64,000 bases of DNA, taken from an uncultured Clostridia bacterium. GTDB taxonomy: Bacteria > Bacillota > Clostridia > Christensenellales > Borkfalkiaceae. The position numbers were made by a program, and so were the translations under genes. The stretch spans positions 186,001-250,000 of the forward strand of contig CAKVPH010000001.1 in NCBI GenBank assembly GCA_934796775.1. The letters are read 5' to 3'. A model generated the notes under the pieces. That model saw nothing but the letters and a program-made list of their open reading frames with translations, ran no database searches and was not told the DNA's origin. Each line of letters begins with the position of its first letter. Position 1 is the stretch's first letter. Positions 1-8,122 of this stretch are shown one piece after another.

Positions 1-696
1 CGGATCGTAACTCTGCCCGTATTTTTCAGCCATTTTTTGTTTTAAATATTCGTCGTAACCGGCATACACTTTGTTGTTTCTGACAACGAACAAGAATATA
101 GGAAATAACGGTTGAATAAGACTTAAAACCGAAAATACCATTCTTCTATTCGGTGCATACTTTCCGAAAATAGCATAGCAAAGCCCAAAATACGAAACGA
201 TATAAACAAGACGAATTACATAACTTACTTCAGACAAAACATAAATAATGTTGTTGGAATAAAGCTGAAGAATTTCTTTCTGAATCTGTTCCGCAACGTC
301 CGAAGTAATCGGCTGATATTTCATAAGAAGTTCATAAATATTTACAAGCAGGTAAACATTGCTTATAGCGGATATTAGATCGGTCACAAGCATAGATACC
401 ATAACCAAAATGCCGATATTTTTAAATTCTATACGCATGATTTTTACGGGGCCGCAAAGTTTACCGAGCAATATAAAATTAACGTAAGGCAGCATTCCTA
501 CCCACCACCATTTTATACCGCGTTTTTTTGCCATAGTGCAAGTTGCTATAGCTTTAAACACATAAAGCGCAATATATATAAGCGCAACCGCAAACAACCC
601 GACGAGAGGCAAAACATAGGCTGCTCCCGCCGAAAAACCGTTTGTAAAAACTTCGTTAAGAACAACGCAAAAATAAAGTAAATATTGAATATTCAT
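1..696 (-). CDS. Multi-pass membrane protein of unknown function, 3' end cut by window edge
   Basis: An open frame runs without a stop from an ATG at 696 to the first base of the window, giving 232 residues of an incomplete protein. A CGGAG Shine-Dalgarno lies five bases before the ATG. The translation shows about four or five hydrophobic segments: near the N-terminus (VLPLVGLFAVALIYIALYVF), a WWWVGMLPYVNF segment, a stretch around ILVMVSMLVTDLI, and a late segment around LIQPLFPIFLFVV. It ends in a charged, basic tail rich in Tyr and Lys. I do not recognise the family; it resembles small clostridial inner-membrane proteins with no assigned role. It sits 23 bp downstream of proS on the same strand, so it may be co-transcribed with it, but no functional link is implied. 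Confidence 0.75.
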   Translation of the reverse strand, partial: MNIQYLLYFCVVLNEVFTNGFSAGAAYVLPLVGLFAVALIYIALYVFKAIATCTMAKKRGIKWWWVGMLPYVNFILLGKLCGPVKIMRIEFKNIGILVMVSMLVTDLISAISNVYLLVNIYELLMKYQPITSDVAEQIQKEILQLYSNNIIYVLSEVSYVIRLVYIVSYFGLCYAIFGKYAPNRRMVFSVLSLIQPLFPIFLFVVRNNKVYAGYDEYLKQKMAEKYGQSYDP

Positions 697-719
697 AATT
701 GCTCCGTTGTATTAAGATA

Positions 720-2159
720 TCAATAAGCTCTTGCAAAATAAACCTTTTTCTTTGCAGGCTTACCGCAAATAGCACATTTTTCGTGTTCGCAAGGTTCATC
801 CGTCATAACGCGGGACGTAGCCTGTGCATATTCCTTAACCTTGTCTTCGCACTCGCGTTCACCGCACCAACATACTTTTACAAAATTACCTTCATCGCAG
901 CCTTGCTTGATTCCGTCAAGACTGTCGCTTACTTTTATTCTTGCGTCACGATTTACACGCGAAGTTTCAAGCATTTCCTTTTGAATAGAAGCTAACAACT
1001 CGGGAATACCGCATACGCTACTAAGCGATAAAAATTGTTTTTCATGATTATCGCGGCGTACTATTACGCATTGTTCGTTTTCGATATCTCTGGGTCCGAT
1101 TTCCATTCTCAAAGGAACACCCTTCATTTCCCATTCGTTAAACTTCCAGCCGGGACTCATGTCGCGTTCATCAACTTTAACTCTTACGCCGAGCTTTTTA
1201 AGTTGTTCGCATATTTCACGGGCTTTTTCGGTTACGCCTTCCTTATGAGCCGCAACAGGTACTATTATAACTTGAACGGGAGCCACAACAGGAGGAAGAA
1301 TAAGACCTCTTTCGTCTCCGTGAGCCATAATAGTCGCACCTATAAGTCTGGTCGAAACACCCCAGGACGTTGAATATCCGTATTTTAAAACGCCTTCTCT
1401 CGAAAGGAATTTCATATCGAAAGATTTTGCGAAATTCTGACCAAGGTAATGCGAAGTTCCCGCCTGCAAGCTCTTTCCGTCAAGCATCATCGCTTCCATA
1501 CCATAAGTTTCTACTGCGCCTGCGAACTTCTCTTTTTCGGTTTTACGACCGCAAATTACAGGAATCGCAAGACAATTTTCCGCAAATTCCTTATAGACTT
1601 CAAGCATTTTTTGAGTCATCTCGCGCGCTTCTTCTTCGGTTTCGTGTACGGTATGACCTTCTTGCCACAAAAATTCGCTGGTACGCAAAAACGGTCTTGT
1701 AGTTTTTTCCCATCTTACTACGTTGCACCACTGGTTCATCATTATCGGCAGATCACGATAGCTTTGCATCCATTTTGCATACATATTACAAATAATCGTT
1801 TCACTTGTAGGTCTTACTATAAGCTTTTCTTGCAACTCTTGCCCTCCGGCATAAGTTACAACAGCCACTTCAGGCGCAAACCCTTCAACATGTTCAGCCT
1901 CTTTTTTAAGATAGCTTTCAGGAATAAGCATAGGGAAATATGCGTTTTCTACACCGCAAGCCTTAAATCTTTTATCAAGTTCTCTTTGAATATTTTCCCA
2001 AATAGCATAGCCGTAAGGACGAATTACCATCGTGCCTTTTACGGGACCGTAATCGACGAGTTCGGTTTTTAAAACCACGTCCGTATACCACTTGGGGAAA
2101 TCTTCGCGGATATCGGCTATTGCTTTTACAAATTGTTTTTCGTTACTCTTATCTGCCAT
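720..2159 (-). CDS. proS: Prolyl-tRNA synthetase, short (archaeal/eukaryote-like, type 3) form
   Basis: This enzyme charges tRNA-Pro with proline in the cytoplasm. The 479-residue length, the absence of the inserted editing domain of the approximately 570-residue bacterial form, and the terminal Tyr identify the short ProRS type. Class II motif 2 is visible around residues 155-170 (RPFLRTSEFLWQEGHT). The anticodon-binding region follows from about residue 290. The C-terminal zinc-type region carries CWCGERECE and a second Cys cluster (CEHEKCAIC). The start is an ATG with GAGGAAG at good spacing. It has its own promoter at 2201-2229, divergent from tkt. No T-box leader is present in the 208-bp intergenic region, so tRNA-sensing attenuation is not supported. 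Confidence 0.96.
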   Translation of the reverse strand: MADKSNEKQFVKAIADIREDFPKWYTDVVLKTELVDYGPVKGTMVIRPYGYAIWENIQRELDKRFKACGVENAYFPMLIPESYLKKEAEHVEGFAPEVAVVTYAGGQELQEKLIVRPTSETIICNMYAKWMQSYRDLPIMMNQWCNVVRWEKTTRPFLRTSEFLWQEGHTVHETEEEAREMTQKMLEVYKEFAENCLAIPVICGRKTEKEKFAGAVETYGMEAMMLDGKSLQAGTSHYLGQNFAKSFDMKFLSREGVLKYGYSTSWGVSTRLIGATIMAHGDERGLILPPVVAPVQVIIVPVAAHKEGVTEKAREICEQLKKLGVRVKVDERDMSPGWKFNEWEMKGVPLRMEIGPRDIENEQCVIVRRDNHEKQFLSLSSVCGIPELLASIQKEMLETSRVNRDARIKVSDSLDGIKQGCDEGNFVKVCWCGERECEDKVKEYAQATSRVMTDEPCEHEKCAICGKPAKKKVYFARAY

Positions 2160-2200
2160 AATTCTTCCTCTTGAAGATTTTATTTATTAGTATAATTAAT

Positions 2201-2229
2201 ATTATATATGAAAATATCTTAAATGTAAA
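2201..2229 (-). promoter_or_regulatory. Sigma-A type promoter for proS
   Basis: Read on the minus strand, TTTACA (2224-2229) is separated by exactly 17 bases from TATAAT (2201-2206), 42 bases before the proS start codon. The -10 is perfect and the -35 matches 5 of 6 positions. Confidence 0.7.
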
Positions 2230-2297
2230 GCATTTACAAGCGTTTATCGTTATCGTAAGGCTTAAAACAACGGTTGAAATACGATATATTATGCTTT

Positions 2298-2326
2298 TTG
2301 AGTTGCAAAATCACCTAAGGTATGAT
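2298..2326 (+). promoter_or_regulatory. Sigma-A type promoter for tkt
   Basis: TTGAGT (2298-2303), a 17-base spacer and TATGAT (2321-2326) lie 41 bases upstream of the tkt ATG. An alternative pair, TTGCAA (2303) with TATATT (2326), overlaps it. Together with the proS promoter it makes a divergent control region with no other recognisable element. Confidence 0.6.
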
Positions 2327-2367
2327 ATATTTATATAAGCAAAATAAAGTCTATATGGAGAAAGACA

Positions 2368-4356
2368 ATGAGCGATTACAGGCAACTCGGTATTAACACT
2401 TTAAGAGTTCTTTCGGTTGAAGCAATCGAAAAGGCAAACTCCGGCCATCCCGGGCTCCCCTTAGGTGCCGCGCCGATGGCATTTACGTTATTTTCCGATT
2501 TTTTAAAATACAATCCCAAAAACCCCTCTTTTGAAAACAGAGATCGCTTCGTAATGTCGGCGGGGCACGGTTCAGCTCTGTATTATTCCCTTCTTCACCT
2601 TTTCGGATACGACGTATCGATGGAAGATCTTAAAAAGTTCCGTCAGACAAACAGCAAAACGCCGGGACATCCCGAAAGAGGCATAACGCCCGGCGTTGAA
2701 ATAAGTACAGGTCCGCTCGGTCAGGGAATTGCAAATGCAGTAGGCCTTGCAATGGCCGAAAAGCACCTTGCCGCAGTATTTAATCGCCCCGGGTACGAAA
2801 TAGTAAACCACCGCACGTACGCACTTTGCGGCGACGGATGTTTACAGGAAGGAATTTCATATGAAGCGGCGTCGCTTGCAGGAACTTTAAAACTTTCAAA
2901 ACTCGTTGTTTTATACGACAGAAACAAAATTACGATAGAAGGCAGTACGGATCTTGCTTTCACCGAAAACGTAGGAGCTCGTTTTAAAGCTCAGGGTTGG
3001 AACGTTTACAACGTTAAAGACGGCAATAATTTAAAAGAGATAAAAAGTGCGCTGCAAAGAGCTGTTTCTCAGGACGAAAAGCCGACGATAATAATTTGCA
3101 ACACGGTTATAGGATACGGTTCGCCGCTTGCGGGAAATGCAAAAGTTCACGGTTCACCGCTTGGAGAAAAAAATCTTCAGGAATTGAAAAAAACACTAAA
3201 ATGGAAAGAAAACCCCTTTACAGTACCGACAGAGCTTGCTGCGTATCTTAAAAAATATCCGAGAAGAGGTTCTCTGCTCGAAAGAAGATGGAAAGAATTA
3301 TTTTCAAGATACGAAGCCGAATATCCCGAGCTTGCAAAAGAATACAAGTTCTGGATGAGCGGAGAAATAGATTTACAAAAATCTTTAAAATATCTTACAG
3401 AATTCAGCGGTCCCGATTCTACAAGAAATACGAGCAGTACGGTTTTAAACAAGCTTGCAGATCTTATTCCTAATTTGTTTGGCGGAAGTGCCGACTTAGG
3501 ACCTTCGAATAAAACCGTTATGAATAACCGTGAGTATTTTTCTGCCGAACACCCGGAAGGCTCAAATATACACTTTGGAATACGCGAACACGCTATGGCG
3601 GCGATTTGCAACGGCATTGCCGCACATGGCGGACTTATCCCCTATTGCTCAACCTTTTTCGTATTTACGGATTATATGAAAAATGCAATGAGGATGTCTG
3701 CCCTTATGAATCTTCGCGTGCTTTATATCACAACGCACGATAGTATAGGTGTAGGCGAAGACGGACCGACGCATCAGCCTATTGAACAACTCGCAGGATT
3801 AAGAGCTATTCCTAACCTTAATGTAATCCGCCCTGCCGACGGCAAAGAAACCGTATTCGGATACCTTTGCGCACTCAGATCTTTTAATCCCACGGTTTTA
3901 GTACTTTCGCGCCAGAATTTACCGCAATATGAAAACAGTAATAAAGACGCAATGGACGGAGCTTATATCCTTTCCGACTGCGAAGGCCGCCCGGATTGCA
4001 TTTTAATAGCGTCCGGATCGGAAGTAGAACTTTGCATGAAAGCTCAGAAGTTTTTAAAAGAAGAGCGGGAAATTTCCACAAGAGTCGTATCAGTCCCCTG
4101 CATGGATATATTCGATCAACAAGACAGCGCATTCAGAAATACTATAATCCCTAAAGACGTAAAAGCGAGAGTATGCGTGGAAGCAGGCTCATCTATGTGC
4201 TGGTATAAATATGCGGGCGATTATGGCGAAATTCTTGCAATGGACTCTTTCGGAACTTCCGGCAAAGCCGAAGATCTGTTTAAAAAGTTTGAGTTTACGG
4301 TAAACAAAGTATGCGAAAAAGTATATCTGAGTTTATATAAAACCGAAAAAGAATAA
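2368..4356 (+). CDS. tkt: Transketolase
   Basis: This thiamine-diphosphate enzyme moves two-carbon ketol units in the non-oxidative pentose phosphate pathway. At 662 residues it is the usual full-length bacterial size. Visible family signatures are SGHPG near residue 26, the ThDP/Mg motif GDGCLQEG near residue 154, FGIREHAM with the catalytic Glu near residue 400, and the donor-site stretch GVGEDGPTHQP. The start is an ATG preceded by GGAG at seven bases. It stands alone on the plus strand between the divergent proS and a convergent minus-strand gene, and is closed by a strong two-way terminator. Confidence 0.97.
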   Translation: MSDYRQLGINTLRVLSVEAIEKANSGHPGLPLGAAPMAFTLFSDFLKYNPKNPSFENRDRFVMSAGHGSALYYSLLHLFGYDVSMEDLKKFRQTNSKTPGHPERGITPGVEISTGPLGQGIANAVGLAMAEKHLAAVFNRPGYEIVNHRTYALCGDGCLQEGISYEAASLAGTLKLSKLVVLYDRNKITIEGSTDLAFTENVGARFKAQGWNVYNVKDGNNLKEIKSALQRAVSQDEKPTIIICNTVIGYGSPLAGNAKVHGSPLGEKNLQELKKTLKWKENPFTVPTELAAYLKKYPRRGSLLERRWKELFSRYEAEYPELAKEYKFWMSGEIDLQKSLKYLTEFSGPDSTRNTSSTVLNKLADLIPNLFGGSADLGPSNKTVMNNREYFSAEHPEGSNIHFGIREHAMAAICNGIAAHGGLIPYCSTFFVFTDYMKNAMRMSALMNLRVLYITTHDSIGVGEDGPTHQPIEQLAGLRAIPNLNVIRPADGKETVFGYLCALRSFNPTVLVLSRQNLPQYENSNKDAMDGAYILSDCEGRPDCILIASGSEVELCMKAQKFLKEEREISTRVVSVPCMDIFDQQDSAFRNTIIPKDVKARVCVEAGSSMCWYKYAGDYGEILAMDSFGTSGKAEDLFKKFEFTVNKVCEKVYLSLYKTEKE

Positions 4357-4369
4357 TTGAATATAATAA

Positions 4370-4417
4370 AATTTAAAAGACGGTTTTGCTTTTTATGGCA
4401 AAATCGTCTTTTAAATT
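4370..4417. terminator. Bidirectional rho-independent terminator between tkt and the convergent gene
   Basis: A 20-bp stem pairs AATTTAAAAGACGGTTTTGC (4370-4389) with its near-perfect complement (4398-4417), with one G-U type mismatch and an eight-base loop. The A/T-rich outer stem gives a U-run on both strands. It lies between the tkt stop (4356) and the minus-strand stop at 4428, so it can end both transcripts. Confidence 0.85.
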
Positions 4418-4427
4418 CAGATATAAA

Positions 4428-5084
4428 TTAGTTTAAAGTTCCTTTAGCATTCTTAAACGGAATAAAAAAATCATCTGCAATTTCATAATCGTTTGAATCG
4501 TCCGATTTTTCATCCGAAGCAGAATTTTTAAATTCGTTTTTTAATAAATCCATTTCAACCCGAAATTCTTTTAACTTTTTTTGTAAAGCAAAAGCGTACT
4601 TCATTAAAATTTCGCTTTTAATTTCGGATAGCCCGGAAAAATTTTCTTTCACCATTTCGGTCATTCTGTCTTCAACAGCCTTCATTTTTTTCTGAACGAC
4701 AAAAATTTCATCTACCAGAACGGGATAATCAGGTTTTATTACGGCAAGAAAATTATCAAGCAACAAACTGACTTTTTCTGTTCTGTCATGTTCGTCGCCG
4801 CTGCCGTCGTCGGCACATTCCGAAATAGCGGTAATATAATCCTGTCCGTAATCAGGCGTTGCACATTCAAACGCTTCGGTGATTAAAACTTTATAATCAT
4901 CGCTGAGTTTTTTTTGCTCGGATATTAGATTAAGGTACTCTTCTCCGAGTACTGCCGAAAACTTTGCGGCAACATCCCTGTTGATATTTTCAAAAATATC
5001 GCCTAATTCCTTTTGATATTTAGTTTTTATTTTTTTAAGCCGCACAGAATAGCTTTGCGAGCTGACAGACGTATCGTCTTTCAT
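4428..5084 (-). CDS. Hypothetical helical, highly charged cytoplasmic protein
   Basis: This 218-residue protein has no signal peptide or membrane segment. Long Lys/Glu-rich amphipathic stretches (about residues 15-35, 45-75 and 140-190) suggest several helices or coiled coils. The middle contains an acidic Asp/Gly-rich insert (about 92-100), and the tail is acidic and Ser-rich. The ATG is preceded by TTCGGAG at good spacing. I do not recognise the family. It is the last gene of the run that begins with rluB, after a tiny membrane-protein gene, and is closed by the terminator at 4370-4417. A structural or scaffold role is possible but there is no specific evidence. Confidence 0.8.
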   Translation of the reverse strand: MKDDTSVSSQSYSVRLKKIKTKYQKELGDIFENINRDVAAKFSAVLGEEYLNLISEQKKLSDDYKVLITEAFECATPDYGQDYITAISECADDGSGDEHDRTEKVSLLLDNFLAVIKPDYPVLVDEIFVVQKKMKAVEDRMTEMVKENFSGLSEIKSEILMKYAFALQKKLKEFRVEMDLLKNEFKNSASDEKSDDSNDYEIADDFFIPFKNAKGTLN

Positions 5085-5126
5085 ATTTTTTCTCCGAAAA
5101 AAAATATTAAAACATTCAGTAAAATA

Positions 5127-5285
5127 TTATATTCGTTTTTGTAAAATATTATTTTCGATTTCCATATAAATAAAAGAAGTCATTTTTACGGTGCCGAAAT
5201 AAAAATATCTTAGCGCAAATGCCGTCGATAATATTACGAAAGCAGATATCAATGCTAATATAATGGGATTTATTTTTCTTTTCAT
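5127..5285 (-). CDS. Small single-pass membrane protein, 52 residues
   Basis: The chosen ATG at 5285 has AGAGGA six bases upstream; an in-frame ATG at 5309 would add eight residues but lacks such a site. The protein starts MKRKINP, followed by one hydrophobic segment (IILALISAFVILSTAFALRY, about residues 8-27), then a short soluble tail ending in NNILQKRI. This is the layout of a small membrane-anchored protein. It lies between rluB and the helical hypothetical gene on the same strand. No family is recognised. The overlapping alternative frame (5149-5394) was judged less likely because it has no comparable ribosome-binding site. Confidence 0.55.
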   Translation of the reverse strand: MKRKINPIILALISAFVILSTAFALRYFYFGTVKMTSFIYMEIENNILQKRI

Positions 5286-5345
5286 CGTTATCCTCTGTAT
5301 GTAAAACATTGCAAAAAAATGAAAATAACGATAAACAAAAGTAAA

Positions 5346-6047
5346 TTACAAATTTTTTAAATAATCGATTTCCGCACGGGAAAGAGGTCTGCACTTGCCT
5401 CTGTCAACCCCTGAGAGCGTAAGATCTCCGATTTTTATGCGTTTTAAAAAGACAACTTCTTTACCTACCGACTCAAACATACGCCTTACCTGTCTGTTTC
5501 TGCCTTCGGTAATGGTTATGGATAATTTCGTGAATTTATCATCGGAATCAATAACTTTTACGTTGCTTTTATTAGTAAGTCTGCCGTCAAGTTCAACTCC
5601 CGCGCGCAGTTTTGCCAAAGCAGATTCCTGAATATCACCTTCGATTTTTACAAGGTAGGTTTTGGAAATCTCATGCCTTGGATGTGTAAGTCTGTTTATA
5701 AGATCTCCGTCGTTTGTAAAAAGCAAAAGACCTTCGCTGTCATAGTCAAGCCTGCCTACCGGTACAACACGCGACGAAGTTTTAGGAAGCAATTCCATAA
5801 CGGTTTTTCTGCCTTTTTCGTCTTTAACAGAACAAATATACCCCTTAGGCTTATTCATTATAAAATATAATTCCTTTTGCACCGGCGTAAGCTTTTTTCC
5901 GTCTAAGGATACCGAATCTTTTTCGGAAACATCCTGTCCGATTTTACCGACTCTGCCGTTTACTAAAACTTTGCCATCCGATACGAGCGAGTCGCAAAAA
6001 CGTCTGCTTCCGACTCCGCAACTTTCAAGATACTTATTAATTCTCAT
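5346..6047 (-). CDS. rluB: 23S rRNA pseudouridine synthase, RsuA/RluB family
   Basis: The protein isomerises a uridine in rRNA to pseudouridine. The N-terminal S4 RNA-binding domain is visible (MRINKYLESCGVGSRR, then VLVNGRVG). It is followed by the catalytic core with GRLDYDSEGLLLFTNDG, whose Asp is the nucleophile, and the C-terminal EGRNRQVRRMFE signature. The ATG at 6047 was preferred over the upstream in-frame start at 6074 because MRINKYL is the usual N-terminus; an AGG lies seven bases upstream. The length of 233 residues is normal. Its position downstream of dacF, ytfJ and DUF2953 matches the conserved clostridial order. RluB rather than RsuA/RluE is inferred from that context. Confidence 0.9.
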   Translation of the reverse strand: MRINKYLESCGVGSRRFCDSLVSDGKVLVNGRVGKIGQDVSEKDSVSLDGKKLTPVQKELYFIMNKPKGYICSVKDEKGRKTVMELLPKTSSRVVPVGRLDYDSEGLLLFTNDGDLINRLTHPRHEISKTYLVKIEGDIQESALAKLRAGVELDGRLTNKSNVKVIDSDDKFTKLSITITEGRNRQVRRMFESVGKEVVFLKRIKIGDLTLSGVDRGKCRPLSRAEIDYLKNL

Positions 6048-6113
6048 AAAACAACCTATATAGCGTAAATACATTTTTTCGGAAAAGCAAGTCTTTTGTA
6101 AGCCACCGAATAA

Positions 6114-7163
6114 TTACTCTATAATATTATATATTTTTCTTTCAAAAAGCAACTGTTTTTTCAAAAAAAATTTAATTGCTCCCATTTCGCACCCAAAATT
6201 AATCGGCGAAGATTGTTGTTTATTAAACATTACTCTTTTTTCAATCAAAAACATTTCGTTTTCTTTAAGCGGATAATATACATCTTCGGAAACATAACAA
6301 GGAATTTTGCGCCCCTTTAAATCTTCATACGTTGCGCAAGATTCATTTTTAGAACAAAGCAAAACGTTATTATATTCGGAATATGCGGTTTCTAAAAGCT
6401 CCTCCGATCGTTCATACATAGGTCCGCAATTCAAAACAACCGAAACAAGTTTAAAATCGTTTTTATCCGAAGAAGTTACAAGACATCTACCCGCTTTTTT
6501 AGTATAGCCGGTTTTAACACCCGTAGCATATTCATAATTTTTAAGAATTTTATTTTTATTATAAATAGTGCGCCTGTAATCATCTCTGCCGATAGTTGCA
6601 GATTTACTTGAAACAATTTCACTGAAAAAATCATCTGACAGCGCAGCCTTGGTGATAAGGGCAAGATCGTAAGCCGTAGAATAATGAGCTGCATTATCAA
6701 GTCCGTGCGGGTTTACAAAACTGCTGTTTTCTGCTCCATAAGAATAAGCAGTTAAATTCATTAGTTTTATAAACTCGTCATAGCCTTTTTCGTATGCAGA
6801 AGCGATTGAAACGGCGCAGTCGTTACCTGACCGAAGCATAAGACCATATAAAAGCTCTTTAAGAGAATAAATTTCTCCTTCCTTTAAATATATGCTGGAA
6901 CCTTCAATATTCGTCCATTCTTTTTTTATTAAAATTTCTTTTTCTGATTCGCAATTTTTTATTGCGGTTATACACGTTAAAATTTTAGTAAGACTTGCTA
7001 TCGGCATTTTTTCATTTTCGTTTTTTGCGTGCAAAATTCTGCCGCTCGCCACATCAATTACTATCTCGCTCTGAGGGTTGTTTGCAGACACATTTACAAT
7101 TCCGTCAGACATAAAAACAACTAAAATTAAAGTTATTATAAACAGTTTTAAAAGTTTTTTCAT
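6114..7163 (-). CDS. dacF: D-alanyl-D-alanine carboxypeptidase (peptidase S11, DacF/DacB type)
   Basis: This is a low-molecular-weight penicillin-binding protein that trims the terminal D-Ala from peptidoglycan stem peptides. A signal peptide or anchor occupies residues 1-27 (LLKLFIITLILVVFMSDGI). The serine triads are SLTK (57-60), SGN (112-114) and KTG (about 217-219). The length of 349 residues fits the S11 catalytic domain plus a short second domain. The ATG follows the ytfJ stop by one base and has no clear Shine-Dalgarno, suggesting translational coupling. In sporulating Firmicutes this neighbourhood (scpAB, ytfJ, dacF) is linked to cortex formation, so a spore role is plausible here but not shown by sequence. 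Confidence 0.93.
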   Translation of the reverse strand: MKKLLKLFIITLILVVFMSDGIVNVSANNPQSEIVIDVASGRILHAKNENEKMPIASLTKILTCITAIKNCESEKEILIKKEWTNIEGSSIYLKEGEIYSLKELLYGLMLRSGNDCAVSIASAYEKGYDEFIKLMNLTAYSYGAENSSFVNPHGLDNAAHYSTAYDLALITKAALSDDFFSEIVSSKSATIGRDDYRRTIYNKNKILKNYEYATGVKTGYTKKAGRCLVTSSDKNDFKLVSVVLNCGPMYERSEELLETAYSEYNNVLLCSKNESCATYEDLKGRKIPCYVSEDVYYPLKENEMFLIEKRVMFNKQQSSPINFGCEMGAIKFFLKKQLLFERKIYNIIE

Positions 7164-7164
7164 A

Positions 7165-7518
7165 TTAGAATTTTTCGGTTATTTTTGAAATAAGTTTTAA
7201 AATTCCGTCTAAAGCGTCGTTATGATTCACAACCGAAAACCCCTTACCGTTATCGATTATAAAACAGTCGGGTTTCATATTACACAAGGTAACATTACCT
7301 CCGGCAAAGCGTTCACCCAAGTCTTTTGAAATTTTCAAACTCCCGTATTCTCCCCCGCCGCACATAACACCTACCGTCATATTAAAAACCGGAATAACCC
7401 TTTGACCTCGTTCATTCACAATTACTTCTCCGACTGTTTTTTGCTTTTCAACCGACAAGTCAAGATTTCTCATTGCACTTTCAATTACGTTTTCAACATT
7501 ATTTTTTTCCTTTGACAT
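7165..7518 (-). CDS. ytfJ: GerW/YtfJ family sporulation protein
   Basis: This 117-residue protein matches the GerW (YtfJ) family: a short helical N-terminus, a glycine-rich core (VGEVIVNERGQRVIPV, GVMCGGGEYG, ERFAGGN) and a late segment like the family's CxxxPxxF stretch (CNMKPDCFII). In Bacillus the homologue is made in the forespore and is needed for germination with some germinants. AGGCGGTG precedes the ATG. It overlaps the DUF2953 gene by 20 bp and abuts dacF. Its presence suggests that the organism, or a recent ancestor, forms spores. No sigma-F or sigma-G promoter could be convincingly identified upstream. Confidence 0.85.
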   Translation of the reverse strand: MSKEKNNVENVIESAMRNLDLSVEKQKTVGEVIVNERGQRVIPVFNMTVGVMCGGGEYGSLKISKDLGERFAGGNVTLCNMKPDCFIIDNGKGFSVVNHNDALDGILKLISKITEKF

Positions 7519-8032
7519 ATTTCACCGCCTTTTTAAAAATTGAATTTACAAGCATTAAATTTAAAGTAACCAAATTTATTACAAAACAAAAACTTATAAC
7601 TGAATACATGTCTTTTTGTGCCGTAAATACTATATCGTTTTTTATATCGATGTATGGTTTTTTCTGTTTAATTATCGGACAAACTACCCCGTTTAACACG
7701 AACAACGCTTCAGGCAAAACAACCGGTATTTCGTTTACAGGAAAAAAGGAGGTTGTTTTTATACTATTAACAATAATGCCTTCAGGTTTAAAAAACTTCT
7801 TTCTTTTTTTCATAAAATCCCCGGCATCAAACAAAAAAGCCTTTTTATCCGAAATATGAAAATACACCTTTAAACCGTTGAATGTTATATAACCGCCTAT
7901 TACGGAAAGCTTTAAAAATTTTACGGAAAAGTATATTTTTTTTAAATTATAATCGATAATTGACTCTGCGTTTATAAAAATCGGAAAAAACACTATAAAA
8001 TTGCCGATAAAAAACAGCCAAAGCTTTTGCAT
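7499..8032 (-). CDS. DUF2953 family protein
   Basis: The protein has an N-terminal hydrophobic segment (LWLFFIGNFIVFFPIF), a soluble middle with beta-type character, and a second hydrophobic segment near the C-terminus (SVISFCFVINLVTLNLMLV), followed by a basic tail. The family is defined only by conserved position beside ytfJ in Clostridia; its function is unknown. The ATG at 8032 (177 residues) was chosen because the longer frame's TTG start at 8068 lies in the U-tract of the scpB terminator. The ribosome-binding site is weak. It is the first gene of the DUF2953-ytfJ-dacF-rluB group. Confidence 0.7.
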   Translation of the reverse strand: MQKLWLFFIGNFIVFFPIFINAESIIDYNLKKIYFSVKFLKLSVIGGYITFNGLKVYFHISDKKAFLFDAGDFMKKRKKFFKPEGIIVNSIKTTSFFPVNEIPVVLPEALFVLNGVVCPIIKQKKPYIDIKNDIVFTAQKDMYSVISFCFVINLVTLNLMLVNSIFKKAVKYVKGKK

Positions 8033-8070
8033 ACCGCTATTTTTTGTAAAAATCAAAAAAATATACAAAA

Positions 8071-8098
8071 AAACGATACTTCTGATTAAGTACCGTTT
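8071..8098 (-). terminator. Rho-independent terminator after scpB
   Basis: On the minus strand an 11-bp stem (AAACGGTACTT / AAGTATCGTTT, one G-U) with a six-base loop is followed by seven Ts. It closes the asnS-to-scpB operon just downstream of the scpB stop (8123). Genes beyond it need readthrough or a promoter I could not identify. Confidence 0.85.
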
Positions 8099-8122
8099 TT
8101 CTAATTTTTCATAATACTATAT

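Noticed and set aside
1449..2072. 207-residue open frame on the plus strand opposite proS
   Set aside because: It is the antisense shadow of a well-supported gene, with no promoter or ribosome-binding site.
2160..2367. Possible T-box or other riboswitch leader before proS
   Set aside because: No T-box core (the GGTGG/ACC-type sequence), specifier loop or terminator hairpin is present. The region is explained by two divergent promoters.
5149..5394. 81-residue frame overlapping the small membrane protein gene
   Set aside because: It lacks a ribosome-binding site and overlaps the rluB end; the 52-residue frame has AGAGGA and a clean membrane helix.
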